Shown: positions 19,867 to 28,377 of the stretch, piece after piece
How positions within the stretch are numbered: position 1 is the stretch's first letter
How the letters are laid out: every line of letters begins with the position of its first letter
Source: Bacteroidales bacterium
Lineage (GTDB): Bacteria; Bacteroidota; Bacteroidia; Bacteroidales; UBA12077
Length of the DNA: 64,000 nucleotides
Assembly: GCA_016342685.1 (NCBI GenBank)
Contig: JAEINU010000001.1
Span: 558,001-622,000, forward strand
Direction: 5' to 3'
Translations under genes and position numbers: made by a program
Notes under the pieces: generated by a model
What the model was told of the DNA's origin: nothing
The model's database searches: none
The model's input: the letters and a program-made list of their open reading frames with translations, nothing else

Positions 19867-20370
19867 TTAATCTTTCATATTTTCCATTTCAACTTGCATC
19901 TGAGACATTTTTATGGCAGTTATTGCAGCTTCGTCTCCTTTATTTCCATGTTTTCCACCAGCACGATCTTGTGCTTGTTGCAAATCACTTGTTGTTAATA
20001 CACCAAAAATAAATGGAATGTTATGTTCTAAGTTCAATTCGGTCATTCCATGAGTTACACTTTGACACACATAATCAAAATGAGGTGTTTCTCCTTGTAT
20101 TACACAACCTAAAAGTATAATGGCATCCAAATCGGCATATTCGGCCATAAATTGGCCTCCTAATGTTAATTCTACGGTTCCAGGAACAAACTTTCTTAAA
20201 ATATTTTCTTCCTTTGCACCATGTTTAAGTAATGTATTAACAGCCCCTTTTAATAAAGCTCCTGTAATTTCTTCATTCCATTCTGCTGTAACAATCCCAA
20301 ATTTCATGTTTTTAGCTGATGGAACCTTCTTAATATCGTAATCTGAGAGATTTTTTAAGTTTGTAGCCAT
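19867..20370 (-). CDS. ribH: 6,7-dimethyl-8-ribityllumazine synthase
   Basis: This 167-aa enzyme makes the last intermediate of riboflavin synthesis from ribityl-aminouracil and 3,4-dihydroxybutanone phosphate. Signature segments are V-P-G-T-V-E-L at 62-68 (V-P-G-x-x-E-L/I in the family) and [13 protein letters not shown] at 88-100 with the catalytic His97. Then comes F-G-V-L-T-T near residue 122. The length fits the icosahedral RibH subunit. No FMN riboswitch was found upstream. It lies beside, and not clearly in operon with, a TPR membrane protein that ends in a terminator upstream. Confidence 0.95.
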   Translation of the reverse strand: MATNLKNLSDYDIKKVPSAKNMKFGIVTAEWNEEITGALLKGAVNTLLKHGAKEENILRKFVPGTVELTLGGQFMAEYADLDAIILLGCVIQGETPHFDYVCQSVTHGMTELNLEHNIPFIFGVLTTSDLQQAQDRAGGKHGNKGDEAAITAIKMSQMQVEMENMKD

Positions 20371-20407
20371 GAGTTTATTTTTTGTTTGTAAAGTTAATTT
20401 ATAAAAT

Positions 20408-20437
20408 AAAAAAAATCCTGAGAAATTCAGGATTTTT
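20408..20437 (-). terminator. Intrinsic terminator after the TPR membrane-protein gene
   Basis: The stem AAAAATCCTGA/TCAGGATTTTT with a 5-nt loop lies about 20 bp after the stop of the gene at 20459-21148, read on the minus strand. It separates that gene from ribH. Confidence 0.8.
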
Positions 20438-20458
20438 AAATATATATATAATTCCTTA

Positions 20459-21148
20459 TTATTTTTCGATTAACATCTCAACTCTAGCAATGTATTTAGA
20501 TATTTGACGGCCTTCCGACGTGTTTGGAAAATCTTTTTCAATTTTTTGATAAGATTCTAATGCTTCATCATACTCTCCATTTTGTTCTTGAACAAGACCT
20601 ATTTTCATTAAATATATAGGAGCTGTGAATTCATTATCCGAAGAAGTTACAGCTTTGTTATAAAAAACTAAAGCATCATCCATATTATTCAATTCAATGT
20701 AAGCATCACCAATAGCACCAAAAGCAATAGGAGCTATCATCTTATCATCAGATTCAAATTGCTTTAAATATTCAATAGCATTTTCATACTGTCCTAAATG
20801 TAAATAACTAATTCCAGTATAATAGTTAGCTAGATTTGCTGATTTAGTTATACTGTATTCTTCAATAATATCAAGAAAACCTAAATAGTTACCATCACCA
20901 TTAAGTGCAAGATTAAACGAATCCTTTGCAAAATATTGCTCGGCCATCCACATTTGAGATTGCGCTTCTTTTTCTTTCGGGCTCATAACAAATCTCTTAT
21001 ATCCTAAATAACCACCAACTATTATTATTATCGCTAAAACAATAATTGTTATACTCTTCTGGTTTTCTTCAATATAATGTTCTGTTTTACTTAATGCATT
21101 TTCTACTGCTTCAAATTGATCTTGATCTGCTACGTTCTTTTTACTCAT
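20459..21148 (-). CDS. Membrane-anchored tetratricopeptide repeat protein (YfgM-like)
   Basis: This 229-aa protein has a charged N-terminus and one membrane span (about residues 33-50, rich in Ile/Val/Gly). At least four TPR units fill about 70-225. Typical TPR positions (W/Y, A, G/A, Y, A, P) are visible in [14 protein letters not shown] and [13 protein letters not shown]. The N-in topology with a TPR tail is like YfgM, a periplasmic SecYEG/YidC-associated chaperone. That role is an analogy only. A -7-like box (TACATTTG, minus strand, 21192-21199) lies within a CATTTG-N5-CAAATG inverted repeat upstream. Confidence 0.78.
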   Translation of the reverse strand: MSKKNVADQDQFEAVENALSKTEHYIEENQKSITIIVLAIIIIVGGYLGYKRFVMSPKEKEAQSQMWMAEQYFAKDSFNLALNGDGNYLGFLDIIEEYSITKSANLANYYTGISYLHLGQYENAIEYLKQFESDDKMIAPIAFGAIGDAYIELNNMDDALVFYNKAVTSSDNEFTAPIYLMKIGLVQEQNGEYDEALESYQKIEKDFPNTSEGRQISKYIARVEMLIEK

Positions 21149-21312
21149 CGTTTATATAAATTAAAATATTTTTCTAAAAACATTTGAAACGCAAATGTAA
21201 TTCTTTTGGGTAATTTTTAAAATCTTTTGTTTATAAAAATTGATATTTAATCGTTTGATCGTTTTTAATTTATTGGAATATTAAGAATCTTTGTAAAAAA
21301 TATGTTTGTAAA

Positions 21313-22428
21313 ATGAATTTACAAGATTTATCGCTTATAAATTTCAAGAACTATAGTGAGGTTGAATTAAATTTCTCATCAAAAATAAATTGTTTCATAG
21401 GACAAAACGGTGTTGGAAAAACAAATTTGTTAGATGCGATTTATTATTTATCCATGTGTAAAAGTTATTTGAATCCTATCGATAGCCAAAATATTCGGTA
21501 TGAGGAGGATTTTTTTGTGATTCAAGGGAAATACGATTACAAAGAGGCGAATGAAAATATTTATTGTGGTATAAAGCGAAATAAAAAGAAACAGTTCAAG
21601 CGAAATAAAAAGGAATATCAAAAATTAGCAGATCACATTGGTTTATTACCTATTGTTATGATTTCTCCAATGGATAATAATTTAATATTGGATGGAAGTG
21701 ATGAGCGACGTAAATTTATGGATGGCGTAATTTCTCAGTATGATAAAGCGTATCTTGATTCTTTAATTAAATATAACAGAGCCTTAGCACAACGAAATAA
21801 GTTGTTAAAGGATTTTTATCAGACAAGATCTTTTGATGAAGATACCATTGAGGTTTGGAATGAACAGCTTGTAATGCTTGGAGAGAAAATACATTCGGTT
21901 CGAGTTAAATTCGTTGAGGAGTTAATACCCATTTTTCAGGATTATTATACACGAATATCGGGTAATAATGAACAGGTGCAGTTGGTTTACGATTCTCAGT
22001 TATTTGAAGGAGAATATAGAGACTTGTTGAAAGATACAATTGGTAAAGATCGAATGGTTCAGCATACTACTGTTGGCGTGCATAAAGATGATTTAATACT
22101 TACATTGGAAAAGTATCCAATAAAAAAAGCAGGTTCGCAAGGACAACAAAAAACATATCTGGTTTCGTTGAAATTAGCGCAATTCGATTTTATAAAAAAA
22201 GTAAGTGGGATAAAACCTATTTTATTGCTTGATGATATTTTTGATAAATTCGATAAGTATAGAGTTCGTCAAATAATTGAACTGGTTGCCGAGAATCATT
22301 TTGGACAAATATTTATTACAGATACAAGCCAAGATAGATTAGAAGAAATTTTAAAAGACGTTGATATTCCATTTCAGTTATTTTTAATTGATACAAAGGG
22401 GGATGTTTCTACTAATAAAGAAAGTTAA
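21313..22428 (+). CDS. recF: DNA replication/repair protein RecF
   Basis: This 371-aa SMC-like ATPase loads RecA at gaps together with RecO and RecR. The Walker A motif is G-Q-N-G-V-G-K-T at 30-37, inside N-C-F-I-G-Q-N-G-V-G-K-T-N-L-L-D-A-I-Y. Near the C-terminus are the ABC signature-like G-S-Q-G-Q-Q-K and the Walker B L-L-L-D-D-I-F. These match RecF and not SbcC or RecN. The stop overlaps the next start by one base, so recF and the DUF721 gene form one operon, a common pairing in Bacteroidota. Confidence 0.95.
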   Translation: MNLQDLSLINFKNYSEVELNFSSKINCFIGQNGVGKTNLLDAIYYLSMCKSYLNPIDSQNIRYEEDFFVIQGKYDYKEANENIYCGIKRNKKKQFKRNKKEYQKLADHIGLLPIVMISPMDNNLILDGSDERRKFMDGVISQYDKAYLDSLIKYNRALAQRNKLLKDFYQTRSFDEDTIEVWNEQLVMLGEKIHSVRVKFVEELIPIFQDYYTRISGNNEQVQLVYDSQLFEGEYRDLLKDTIGKDRMVQHTTVGVHKDDLILTLEKYPIKKAGSQGQQKTYLVSLKLAQFDFIKKVSGIKPILLLDDIFDKFDKYRVRQIIELVAENHFGQIFITDTSQDRLEEILKDVDIPFQLFLIDTKGDVSTNKES

Positions 22429-22718
22429 TGAGAAAGAAGAATACACAAAAGATTGATGAGGTTATAAAAGAATATTTAAAAGCTCTTAAGATTGATGATA
22501 AGCTAAAAGAAGTTGAGCTTATTAAATCTTGGGAAAGTATTGTTGGAAAAACAATCTCAAGATCTACAAAAAATATTTTTATACACCAAAGAAGATTATA
22601 CGTTCAATTAAATTCTTCAATAATAAGAAACGAATTGTTTATGCTTCGTGAAGGTTTAAAAAAGGCTTTAAATGATAAAGTCGGAGAAAGTATAATTGAT
22701 GATATTATATTAAAATAG
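22428..22718 (+). CDS. DUF721 (DciA-like) protein
   Basis: This 96-aa protein shares a base with the recF stop (TAATG). Residues 5-30 form a helix, followed by W-E-S-I-V-G-K-T-I-S-R-S-T-K-N-I-F-I and R-L-Y-V-Q-L-N-S-S-I-I-R-N-E-L. The W-x-x-I-V-G and L-Y-V-x-x-x-S-x-x-x-x-E-L patterns mark DUF721. Members include DciA, the ancestral partner that helps load the replicative helicase DnaB. The match is on pattern and position beside recF. The helicase role here is inferred. Confidence 0.8.
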   Translation: MRKKNTQKIDEVIKEYLKALKIDDKLKEVELIKSWESIVGKTISRSTKNIFIHQRRLYVQLNSSIIRNELFMLREGLKKALNDKVGESIIDDIILK

Positions 22719-23049
22719 AACTTCAAGTTTTTATTTTTTGATCAGGTAATGTTGATGTTTAAAAAAGTTAATTGAATATTGTTTCGTGACTTCTGATGAT
22801 ATATCTAAATTAAATAGTAGCTTGTATCTTATTAAAGTTTCGAACGATACCAAAAATAGTGATAAAAGAATAATAAAGAAGTAAACCAAATTAGAAAAAG
22901 GGATGTCCAAAAAATCATTGTTTGTCATCTCCAACTTGATTAGAGATCCTGTTTTAATGTTAAACGTGAGATTCCCTTTTTACTCGTTTCGTTCAAGGGA
23001 ATGACAGTTTTACTACTTTTTGCACATCTTATTTTCTTACAATATTTTG
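22719..23049. other. 331-bp spacer between DUF721 gene and ndk
   Basis: The spacer lies between two converging genes. It contains a weak 67-codon minus-strand open frame (22731-22934), which I do not accept as a gene because no family, signal or start evidence supports it. It also holds a composite dispersed repeat at 22924-23005, described separately. Confidence 0.6.
22924..23005. repeat. Composite dispersed hairpin repeat, copy A
   Basis: There are two parts: GTCATCTCCAACTTGATTAG... at 22924-22950, and a hairpin at 22966-23005 with arms ATTCCCTT/AAGGGAAT flanked by GTGAG and GACAG. The first part aligns with the complement of 50800-50825, which shares GTCAT, ACTTGAT and a CCT end. This looks like a decayed, dispersed intergenic element of the palindromic REP/MITE type. 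Confidence 0.5.
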
Positions 23050-23469
23050 TTAGTATCTTTCTCTCTGATTAAAAAAGAAATCAGCTTCACGATTCATGTT
23101 TTCTACAGTATCAGAACCGTGTATTGCATTTTTTTGTAACGATTCTGCAAACATTTTACGAATAGTTCCTTCTTCTGCCATGTTTGGGTTTGTACTTCCA
23201 ATTAGCTTTCTAAAATCTTGAATGGCATTTTCTTTTTCAAGTAAAAGAGCAATTATAGGTCCCGAACTCATAAAATCGCATAAATCACTGTAAAATTCTT
23301 TAGCTCTGTGCATTTCATAAAAACGCTCGGCTTCTTCTTTTGTTAACTTTGTTGATCGAATAGCCGAAATTCTAAAATCAGCTTGATTTATCATGGCTAA
23401 AATTGGTCCAACATGATTTTTACGACAAGCAGAAGGCTTTATCATTGCAAATGTGTATCCTAATGGCAT
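23050..23469 (-). CDS. ndk: Nucleoside diphosphate kinase
   Basis: This 139-aa enzyme, of normal length, transfers the gamma-phosphate between NTPs and NDPs. Key features are T-F-A-M-I-K-P at 6-12 (Lys binds phosphate) and the active-site His117 in N-A-I-H-G-S-D-T. The family usually has SDS after HG; Thr in place of Ser at the last position is conservative. It appears to be a single-gene unit with the start at ATG 23469. No good promoter boxes were found just upstream. Confidence 0.93.
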   Translation of the reverse strand: MPLGYTFAMIKPSACRKNHVGPILAMINQADFRISAIRSTKLTKEEAERFYEMHRAKEFYSDLCDFMSSGPIIALLLEKENAIQDFRKLIGSTNPNMAEEGTIRKMFAESLQKNAIHGSDTVENMNREADFFFNQRERY

Positions 23470-23540
23470 ATTTTTGTTTTTTGTGATTAAACTAAGTTAT
23501 AAAATATTTATTATTAACTTATATTATGAACAGATTATTT

Positions 23541-23548
23541 TATCTTTG
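23541..23548 (+). promoter_or_regulatory. Candidate -7 box for nrnA
   Basis: TATCTTTG matches the TAnnTTTG -7 consensus and lies 27 bp before the GTG start of nrnA. No clear -33 box is seen. Confidence 0.4.
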
Positions 23549-23574
23549 ATTCATTAGTTATAAATACATATATA

Positions 23575-24603
23575 GTGAAATTAATTTCAGAATCTAAAAT
23601 AAACACACTAAGTGATTTAATTGTTCAATCGGAGAAAATAATAATAATAACACATTATAATCCGGATGGAGATGCAATGGGATCATCTTTGGCCCTATAT
23701 CATTATTTAATTAAAAAAGGTAAAAGCCCTATTTTAGTTACTCCTAACGATTATCCTGAATTTTTACATTGGTTGCCGGGTAATGAAAAAGTTGTTGTTT
23801 ATAAACGACAAAATGGAACTGTTTTAAATGCTATTAAGGAAGCCGATTTAATATTTACCTTAGATTTTAATGATTTGGATCGAACCGAAGGAATGGAGAA
23901 GTTCTTAGGAGAATCTAAGGCAAAAAAAGTTCTAATCGATCATCATCCTGATCCTGGTAATTTCGCCGATTTAATTATATCTGAAACATTCTATAGTTCT
24001 ACTGCCGAATTGGTTTTTCATATTATTGAAAGCATGAATGATTTGGACCTAATGACACCAGAAATTGCAGAATGTATTTATACAGGAATAATGACAGATA
24101 CAGGGTCGTTCAATTATAATTCATCTAGACCTTATACTTATTATGTTGTTTCAAAATTGATTGAAAAAGGAATTAATAAGGATAAAATTTACGGAAATAT
24201 TTACGATAATTACTCAGTAGAAAGAATGAGATTGTTTGGTTATTGTTTAAATCAGAAGATGGAGGTATTCCCTGAGTTTCACACTGCATTCATTTCATTA
24301 TCGCAAAAAGAATTGCGAGATTTCAAATTTGTGCCCGGAGATACAGAAGGGTTTGTTAATTATCCATTATCTATAAAAGGGATAAGGTTTTCTGCTTTCT
24401 TTATTGAAAAAGATAAGCAGGTTAAAATTTCGTTTCGATCTAAGGGGAATTTTGCCACAAATAAATTTTCGCAAAAGCATTTTAATGGAGGTGGACACAT
24501 AAATGCATCGGGAGGATCATCGAGTTTAACTCTTGATGAAACAATTATAAAATTCAAGGAACTACTTTCAAACTACAAAAAAGATTTAGAAAAGAATGAT
24601 TAA
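23575..24603 (+). CDS. nrnA: DHH/DHHA1 phosphoesterase (oligoribonuclease/pAp phosphatase type)
   Basis: This 342-aa protein starts at GTG 23575 (M-K-L-I-S-E-S-K). Metal-binding motifs are T-H-Y-N-P-D-G-D-A-M-G-S at 26-37, D-F-N-D-L-D-R near 97, and D-H-H-P-D-P-G at 122-128. The DHHA1 substrate motif G-G-G-H-I-N-A-S-G-G is near residue 305. This matches NrnA-type enzymes, which degrade nano-RNA and dephosphorylate pAp in species lacking Orn. The activity is inferred from the family. Two FKBP lipoprotein genes follow with overlap or minimal spacing, forming an operon. Confidence 0.87.
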   Translation: MKLISESKINTLSDLIVQSEKIIIITHYNPDGDAMGSSLALYHYLIKKGKSPILVTPNDYPEFLHWLPGNEKVVVYKRQNGTVLNAIKEADLIFTLDFNDLDRTEGMEKFLGESKAKKVLIDHHPDPGNFADLIISETFYSSTAELVFHIIESMNDLDLMTPEIAECIYTGIMTDTGSFNYNSSRPYTYYVVSKLIEKGINKDKIYGNIYDNYSVERMRLFGYCLNQKMEVFPEFHTAFISLSQKELRDFKFVPGDTEGFVNYPLSIKGIRFSAFFIEKDKQVKISFRSKGNFATNKFSQKHFNGGGHINASGGSSSLTLDETIIKFKELLSNYKKDLEKND

Positions 24604-24613
24604 AGGACTTATT

Positions 24614-25150
24614 ATGAAGGTTTTTGTTTTGATTTTATTTGTAGTTTTCTTTTCTTGCAGAAACGAAAACAAAAAGACCGAAAAGCATTTTAATAAGCCA
24701 ACAAAGGAATCATTGGAACAAATTAACCGTCATCTTGTAAATAAAGATTCAGAGTTAATAAAAAGCTATGTAGATAGGCGGAATTGGAATATGCAAACAT
24801 CTGAAACAGGATTGTGGTATATGATTAATGAACAAGGTGTTGGGGAAAAGATCGAGAAAGGCGACTATGTAACTTATAATTATGAAATAAGATTGTTTGA
24901 TGGAACTTTATGTTATTCGTCAGATAATCTAGGTGTTAAGAGTATTATTGCTGGGCAGGGTGGCGTTGAATCTGGATTGGAAGAAGGGCTCTTGTTATTA
25001 AATAAAAAAAGTAAGGCACGATTTATTATGCCTCCTCACTTAGCTCATGGTTTAATAGGTGACGAAAATCGAATTCCAGCTCGTGCAATACTCATATATG
25101 ATGTTGAAATTTTAGAAATTAAATCTTTAAATACTCAATCTAATGATTAA
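24614..25150 (+). CDS. FKBP-type peptidyl-prolyl isomerase lipoprotein, GldI-like
   Basis: This is a lipoprotein of about 178 aa. I choose M at 24614 (M-K-V-F-V-L-I-L-F...F-F-S-C) because it gives a clean signal and lipobox; an ATG at 24596 would overlap nrnA. The C-terminal FKBP domain covers about 75-175, with G-D-Y-V-T-Y-N-Y-E-I-R-L-F-D-G-T, then V-E-S-G-L-E-E-G and A-H-G-L-I-G-D...I-P-A-R-A-I-L-I-Y-D-V-E-I-L. Such lipoprotein FKBPs include GldI of Bacteroidota gliding motility, but most members just fold envelope proteins. The next gene is a second FKBP lipoprotein that overlaps by 8 bp. Confidence 0.82.
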   Translation: MKVFVLILFVVFFSCRNENKKTEKHFNKPTKESLEQINRHLVNKDSELIKSYVDRRNWNMQTSETGLWYMINEQGVGEKIEKGDYVTYNYEIRLFDGTLCYSSDNLGVKSIIAGQGGVESGLEEGLLLLNKKSKARFIMPPHLAHGLIGDENRIPARAILIYDVEILEIKSLNTQSND

Positions 25151-26051
25151 AAAAATACTTTGGCTTATTATTTTAATACCTTGTATTATTTCTTGTGATT
25201 CCTTTTCTAAATATTCTGGATTTAGCAAAACAAAAACGGATATTTACTACCAGTTAATTAAATTTGGGGAAAGCTCTGTGAAGGCAAAACCTGGAGATTA
25301 TATAACGGTTGATATTGCTTATACTACGGTTAACGACTCTGTTTTCTTCGAAGGTAGACGAAAAATCCAAATCACAAATCCAAAATTTCCAGGGGCAATT
25401 GATGAATGTTTTTTAATGTTAGCCGAAGAAGAAAAGGCCATTTTTATAATTTCAGCAATCGACTTCTTTAATAAAACTCTTGACACAAGTCTTCCTGATT
25501 TTATTAATGTTGATGATCCAATGAAAGTTATTGTTGATGTTATAGATATTCAGACAGAGGAAGAATATATAATGGATAAAGAAGCATTTTTACATTGGAT
25601 AGAAGATTTTGGCGATTATGAAAAAGTAATTTTAAGACAATATGTTGAGCAGAAAAAAATTGACATTGAACCAACTGAGTCAGGATTGTTTCATATAGTT
25701 TTAAATGAAGGAATTGGCGAGAAAGTCTACGTTGGAGATACTGTAATTGTGCATTTTGAGGGAAGATTTTTTAATGGAAAATTCTTTGATTCTACAAAAA
25801 GAAGAAACTCTCCATTTCAGTTTGTTTATGGTCGTAAGTGGCAGATTATTGAAGGTTTAGAAGAGGCTATTGGCAGGATGGTTGAAGGAGAAAAAGCATT
25901 ATTCATTATTCCATCGAAAATTGCTTTTGGTGAGTCTGGTAGTTCTACAGGTATTATTCCACCATATACATCAACCTTATTCGAAGTGGAATTACTTGAA
26001 GTAAAACCGGGGCCTAGGGAAAAAGATATGGATTTAAATAAATATGATTAA
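25143..26051 (+). CDS. Two-domain FKBP-type peptidyl-prolyl isomerase lipoprotein
   Basis: This 302-aa lipoprotein has lipobox C-I-I-S-C at about residue 18. The N-terminal FKBP-like domain (about 45-140) is degenerate: it keeps G-D-Y-I-T-V-D-I-A-Y but lacks the usual G-x-V-I-x-G-x-E core. The C-terminal domain (about 185-290) is canonical, with G-D-T-V-I-V-H-F-E-G-R-F, F-D-S-T, and I-P-P-Y-T-S-T-L-F-E-V-E-L. Only the second domain is likely to be catalytic. It overlaps the preceding FKBP gene by 8 bp and ends at a bidirectional terminator, so nrnA-FKBP-FKBP form one unit. Confidence 0.8.
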   Translation: MIKKILWLIILIPCIISCDSFSKYSGFSKTKTDIYYQLIKFGESSVKAKPGDYITVDIAYTTVNDSVFFEGRRKIQITNPKFPGAIDECFLMLAEEEKAIFIISAIDFFNKTLDTSLPDFINVDDPMKVIVDVIDIQTEEEYIMDKEAFLHWIEDFGDYEKVILRQYVEQKKIDIEPTESGLFHIVLNEGIGEKVYVGDTVIVHFEGRFFNGKFFDSTKRRNSPFQFVYGRKWQIIEGLEEAIGRMVEGEKALFIIPSKIAFGESGSSTGIIPPYTSTLFEVELLEVKPGPREKDMDLNKYD

Positions 26052-26053
26052 AG

Positions 26054-26082
26054 AAAAAAGCCGATGAAAATCGGCTTTTTTT
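26054..26082. terminator. Bidirectional terminator
   Basis: AAAAAAGCCGAT-GAAA-ATCGGCTTTTTT is a 12-bp stem with a GAAA tetraloop between converging genes. It overlaps the stop codon of the minus-strand gene at 26081. Confidence 0.9.
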
Positions 26083-27046
26083 AATAAGAAGTGTATTTAA
26101 ATTTATATTGAATTCTGTAATTATAAAGAGCATAAAAAACCTCTACGCTTTCTAAAATTCCCTTTTTATTGTAAAAATATGATTTCTTCGAATTCTCATT
26201 TGGATTACTATCATACCATTGTTCTTCAATTAAATTATTCTGAGAATCATATTTGTATATATTACTAACAATTATATTTCCTTTAGGCTGTTCTTTTTTG
26301 ATTTTTACTAAATTACCCTTAGCGTCATATTCATAGATTTCTTTATACATAAAGTTTTCTAGAGTATATTTAGTTTTTTCGAGAACTAAATTTTCCTTAA
26401 AAGTAAATTCATATTTCTCGGTAACTACGTCCTTATCATCATATTCGATTGTCTCAATAATATTATTGTTGCTATCGTATTTATTTACAATGCTTCCGGT
26501 TTCTTTATCATTGCTATTGTAAATTGAGATATTGCAGCTATTTCCTTTATAGTTAAAGATTCTTTTGTGTTCAACATTCCCATAAATATCCGATCTAACA
26601 ATTTTACTAACTCTATTTTCAGTGTTGTAAGAATATTTAATAATCTGATAATCTGATCCATTATATCTTTCTTCTCTGATTTTTCTAGCAGAATTGTCAT
26701 AAGTAATATTTTGTTTAAACATTACTTTATTTTCGTCGCCATTGTAGTTTATAAACTCAACCTTATTCTCATTATTATCGTATTTATAGCTTAATTTTTG
26801 GTCAACAGTACCTGATTGATAATATATTTCTTCTATAATGTTCCCATTATGATCAAACCTTTTTGAAAAATTCTTATATCCATTTCTCTTAGGCTTTCCC
26901 TTTTCATATTTATGATTCCATTGAATTTGTGTTTGAATTCGATTTTTTGCAATATTTTCCTTCCATTTCAATTCGCCGGGAACTTGAGCAATTGAGAAAA
27001 GTATTGTTGCAAAAAATAGTAAGAATAGAGATAAATATTTTTTCAT
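26081..27046 (-). CDS. Secreted YD/RHS-like repeat protein
   Basis: This 321-aa protein has a signal peptide (about 1-20, ending S-I-A-Q). The mature part is built of short repeated strands such as Y-D-N-N-E-N, Y-D-S-N-N-N-I-I-E, Y-D-A-K-G-N-L-V-K and Y-D-S-Q-N-N-L-I-E-E. These follow the Y-D-x-x-G/N-N-(L/I) rule of RHS/YD repeats. There are about a dozen units and no toxin tip or RHS core. Standalone YD-like proteins are common in Bacteroidota and of unknown function. It has its own unit, with a 307-bp spacer upstream and a terminator that overlaps its stop codon. Confidence 0.65.
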   Translation of the reverse strand: MKKYLSLFLLFFATILFSIAQVPGELKWKENIAKNRIQTQIQWNHKYEKGKPKRNGYKNFSKRFDHNGNIIEEIYYQSGTVDQKLSYKYDNNENKVEFINYNGDENKVMFKQNITYDNSARKIREERYNGSDYQIIKYSYNTENRVSKIVRSDIYGNVEHKRIFNYKGNSCNISIYNSNDKETGSIVNKYDSNNNIIETIEYDDKDVVTEKYEFTFKENLVLEKTKYTLENFMYKEIYEYDAKGNLVKIKKEQPKGNIIVSNIYKYDSQNNLIEEQWYDSNPNENSKKSYFYNKKGILESVEVFYALYNYRIQYKFKYTSY

Positions 27047-27353
27047 TATGATAAAATTTCGTTTTTTAAATATTTTTTATGAATCACGAAATAAAAATTA
27101 GTGTGTATTATTTGTTATTAATCAGCAGCTTGGTCAATTATTCTCAAATTTACCAAAAAATCTAATAGATTCTAAATATAAGCATTCAAAAATCATGCAC
27201 AAATAAAAGCCATAAATGTTTATTTGAAAAGTATAATTTTTTAATGAAAAAATTATTAACTCATTTTAAATGATGCTATAAGCTAAACTATTATTGTTTT
27301 TTTAAATTATCAAATATTGATTTAGTATTTTTACACTTTAATAAGATAGAAAT
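27047..27353. other. 307-bp AT-rich divergent spacer before trmD
   Basis: There are no coding signals on either strand. One minus-strand TAAATTTG box (27145-27152) could serve the YD-repeat gene, about 95 nt upstream of its start. No convincing RNA gene or repeat was seen. Confidence 0.6.
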
Positions 27354-28031
27354 ATGAGAATCGATATAATAACCGTTTTACCAAACTTGCTTGATAGCCC
27401 TTTTAATCATAGTATTATTAAGAGAGCACAACAAAATGGGCAGGTTGAGATTTATGTGCATAACTTAAGAGACTATTCTACGAATAAGCACAAAAATGTT
27501 GATGATTATGCTTTTAGTGGAGAGGCAGGAATGGTTATGATGATTGAGCCAATTGATAAGGCCATTGAAACTCTTAAGTCGGAACGACATTATGATGAGA
27601 TTATTTACACCTCACCCGATGGTATAAAATACAATCAGAGAGAAGCAAATAAATTGGCTACACTCGAAAATATTATAATTCTTTGTGGACATTATAAAGG
27701 AATTGATCAGCGAATAAGAGATCATTTGATAACAATGGAAATTTCTATTGGGGATTATGTTTTAACAGGTGGTGAGCTCGCTGCAGCAGTAATTGTAGAT
27801 AGTGTTGTAAGACTAATTCCAGGGGCAATTTCCGATGAAGTTTCGGCTTTAACGGATTCTTTTCAGGATAATTTATTGGCTCCTCCAGTATATACTCGCC
27901 CTTCCGATTATAAAGGATGGAAAGTGCCTGAGATACTTTTATCGGGAGATTCTAAAAAGATTGAACAATGGAAAGAAGATCAATCGATGGAGCGAACTCG
28001 CCGATTGCGCCCCGACTTATTAGAAGAATAA
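27354..28031 (+). CDS. trmD: tRNA (guanine-N1)-methyltransferase
   Basis: This 225-aa SPOUT-fold enzyme methylates G37 of tRNAs with a preceding G36. Signatures are [10 protein letters not shown] at the start, G-H-Y-K-G-I-D-Q-R near 127, and the trefoil-knot SAM site [13 protein letters not shown] near 146. The C-terminus ([11 protein letters not shown]) is typical. Unlike many genomes, it is not next to rimM or rplS here; it stands alone between the YD-repeat gene and a converging envelope operon. Confidence 0.95.
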   Translation: MRIDIITVLPNLLDSPFNHSIIKRAQQNGQVEIYVHNLRDYSTNKHKNVDDYAFSGEAGMVMMIEPIDKAIETLKSERHYDEIIYTSPDGIKYNQREANKLATLENIIILCGHYKGIDQRIRDHLITMEISIGDYVLTGGELAAAVIVDSVVRLIPGAISDEVSALTDSFQDNLLAPPVYTRPSDYKGWKVPEILLSGDSKKIEQWKEDQSMERTRRLRPDLLEE

Positions 28032-28037
28032 ATCTAT

Positions 28038-28370
28038 TTACATAAAAGTCATCAAAAAGCAGTCTAAGAAATCAATTAAAATATGTAAAATAAGACCAAT
28101 TCCAATAATTCTTGATTTCTTGAAAAATATAGCTACAACATATATTGCGATCGCAAAATAACTATGTAAGAAATGAAATCCAATGCTACACCTTGTCGAA
28201 TCAAAAATGGGTGTAGCAAATAAATGATCTAAATCAATAGACATGGATAATAACATTAAAATCCATACTAATTTAAACGATTTTGGAAAAAATAAGATTG
28301 CAACAATAACTGGCAACAAAAAATGTAAACCGTAATGAATAAAGAAACGAAGGTCTGGTAATGAATGCAT
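28038..28370 (-). CDS. Small membrane protein, DUF6122-like
   Basis: This protein of about 110 aa has three or four hydrophobic helices and conserved His/Asp spots: I-H-Y-G-L-H-F near the N-terminus, S-I-D-L-D-H-L-F at about 45, and G-F-H-F-L-H-S-Y. These fit Bacteroidota DUF6122. I start at M-H-S-L-P-D-L (28370), 8 bp after the upstream stop; the earlier ATG at 28403 would overlap that gene by 26 bp. The His/Asp pattern resembles YdjM-like metal-dependent membrane hydrolases, but no function is known. It is the last gene of a three-gene minus-strand run. Confidence 0.65.
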   Translation of the reverse strand: MHSLPDLRFFIHYGLHFLLPVIVAILFFPKSFKLVWILMLLSMSIDLDHLFATPIFDSTRCSIGFHFLHSYFAIAIYVVAIFFKKSRIIGIGLILHILIDFLDCFLMTFM

Positions 28371-28377
28371 TAAAAGA

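Noticed and set aside
22731-22934. 67-codon minus-strand open frame between the DUF721 gene and ndk
   Set aside because: No family, start or context support; it overlaps the edge of a dispersed repeat.
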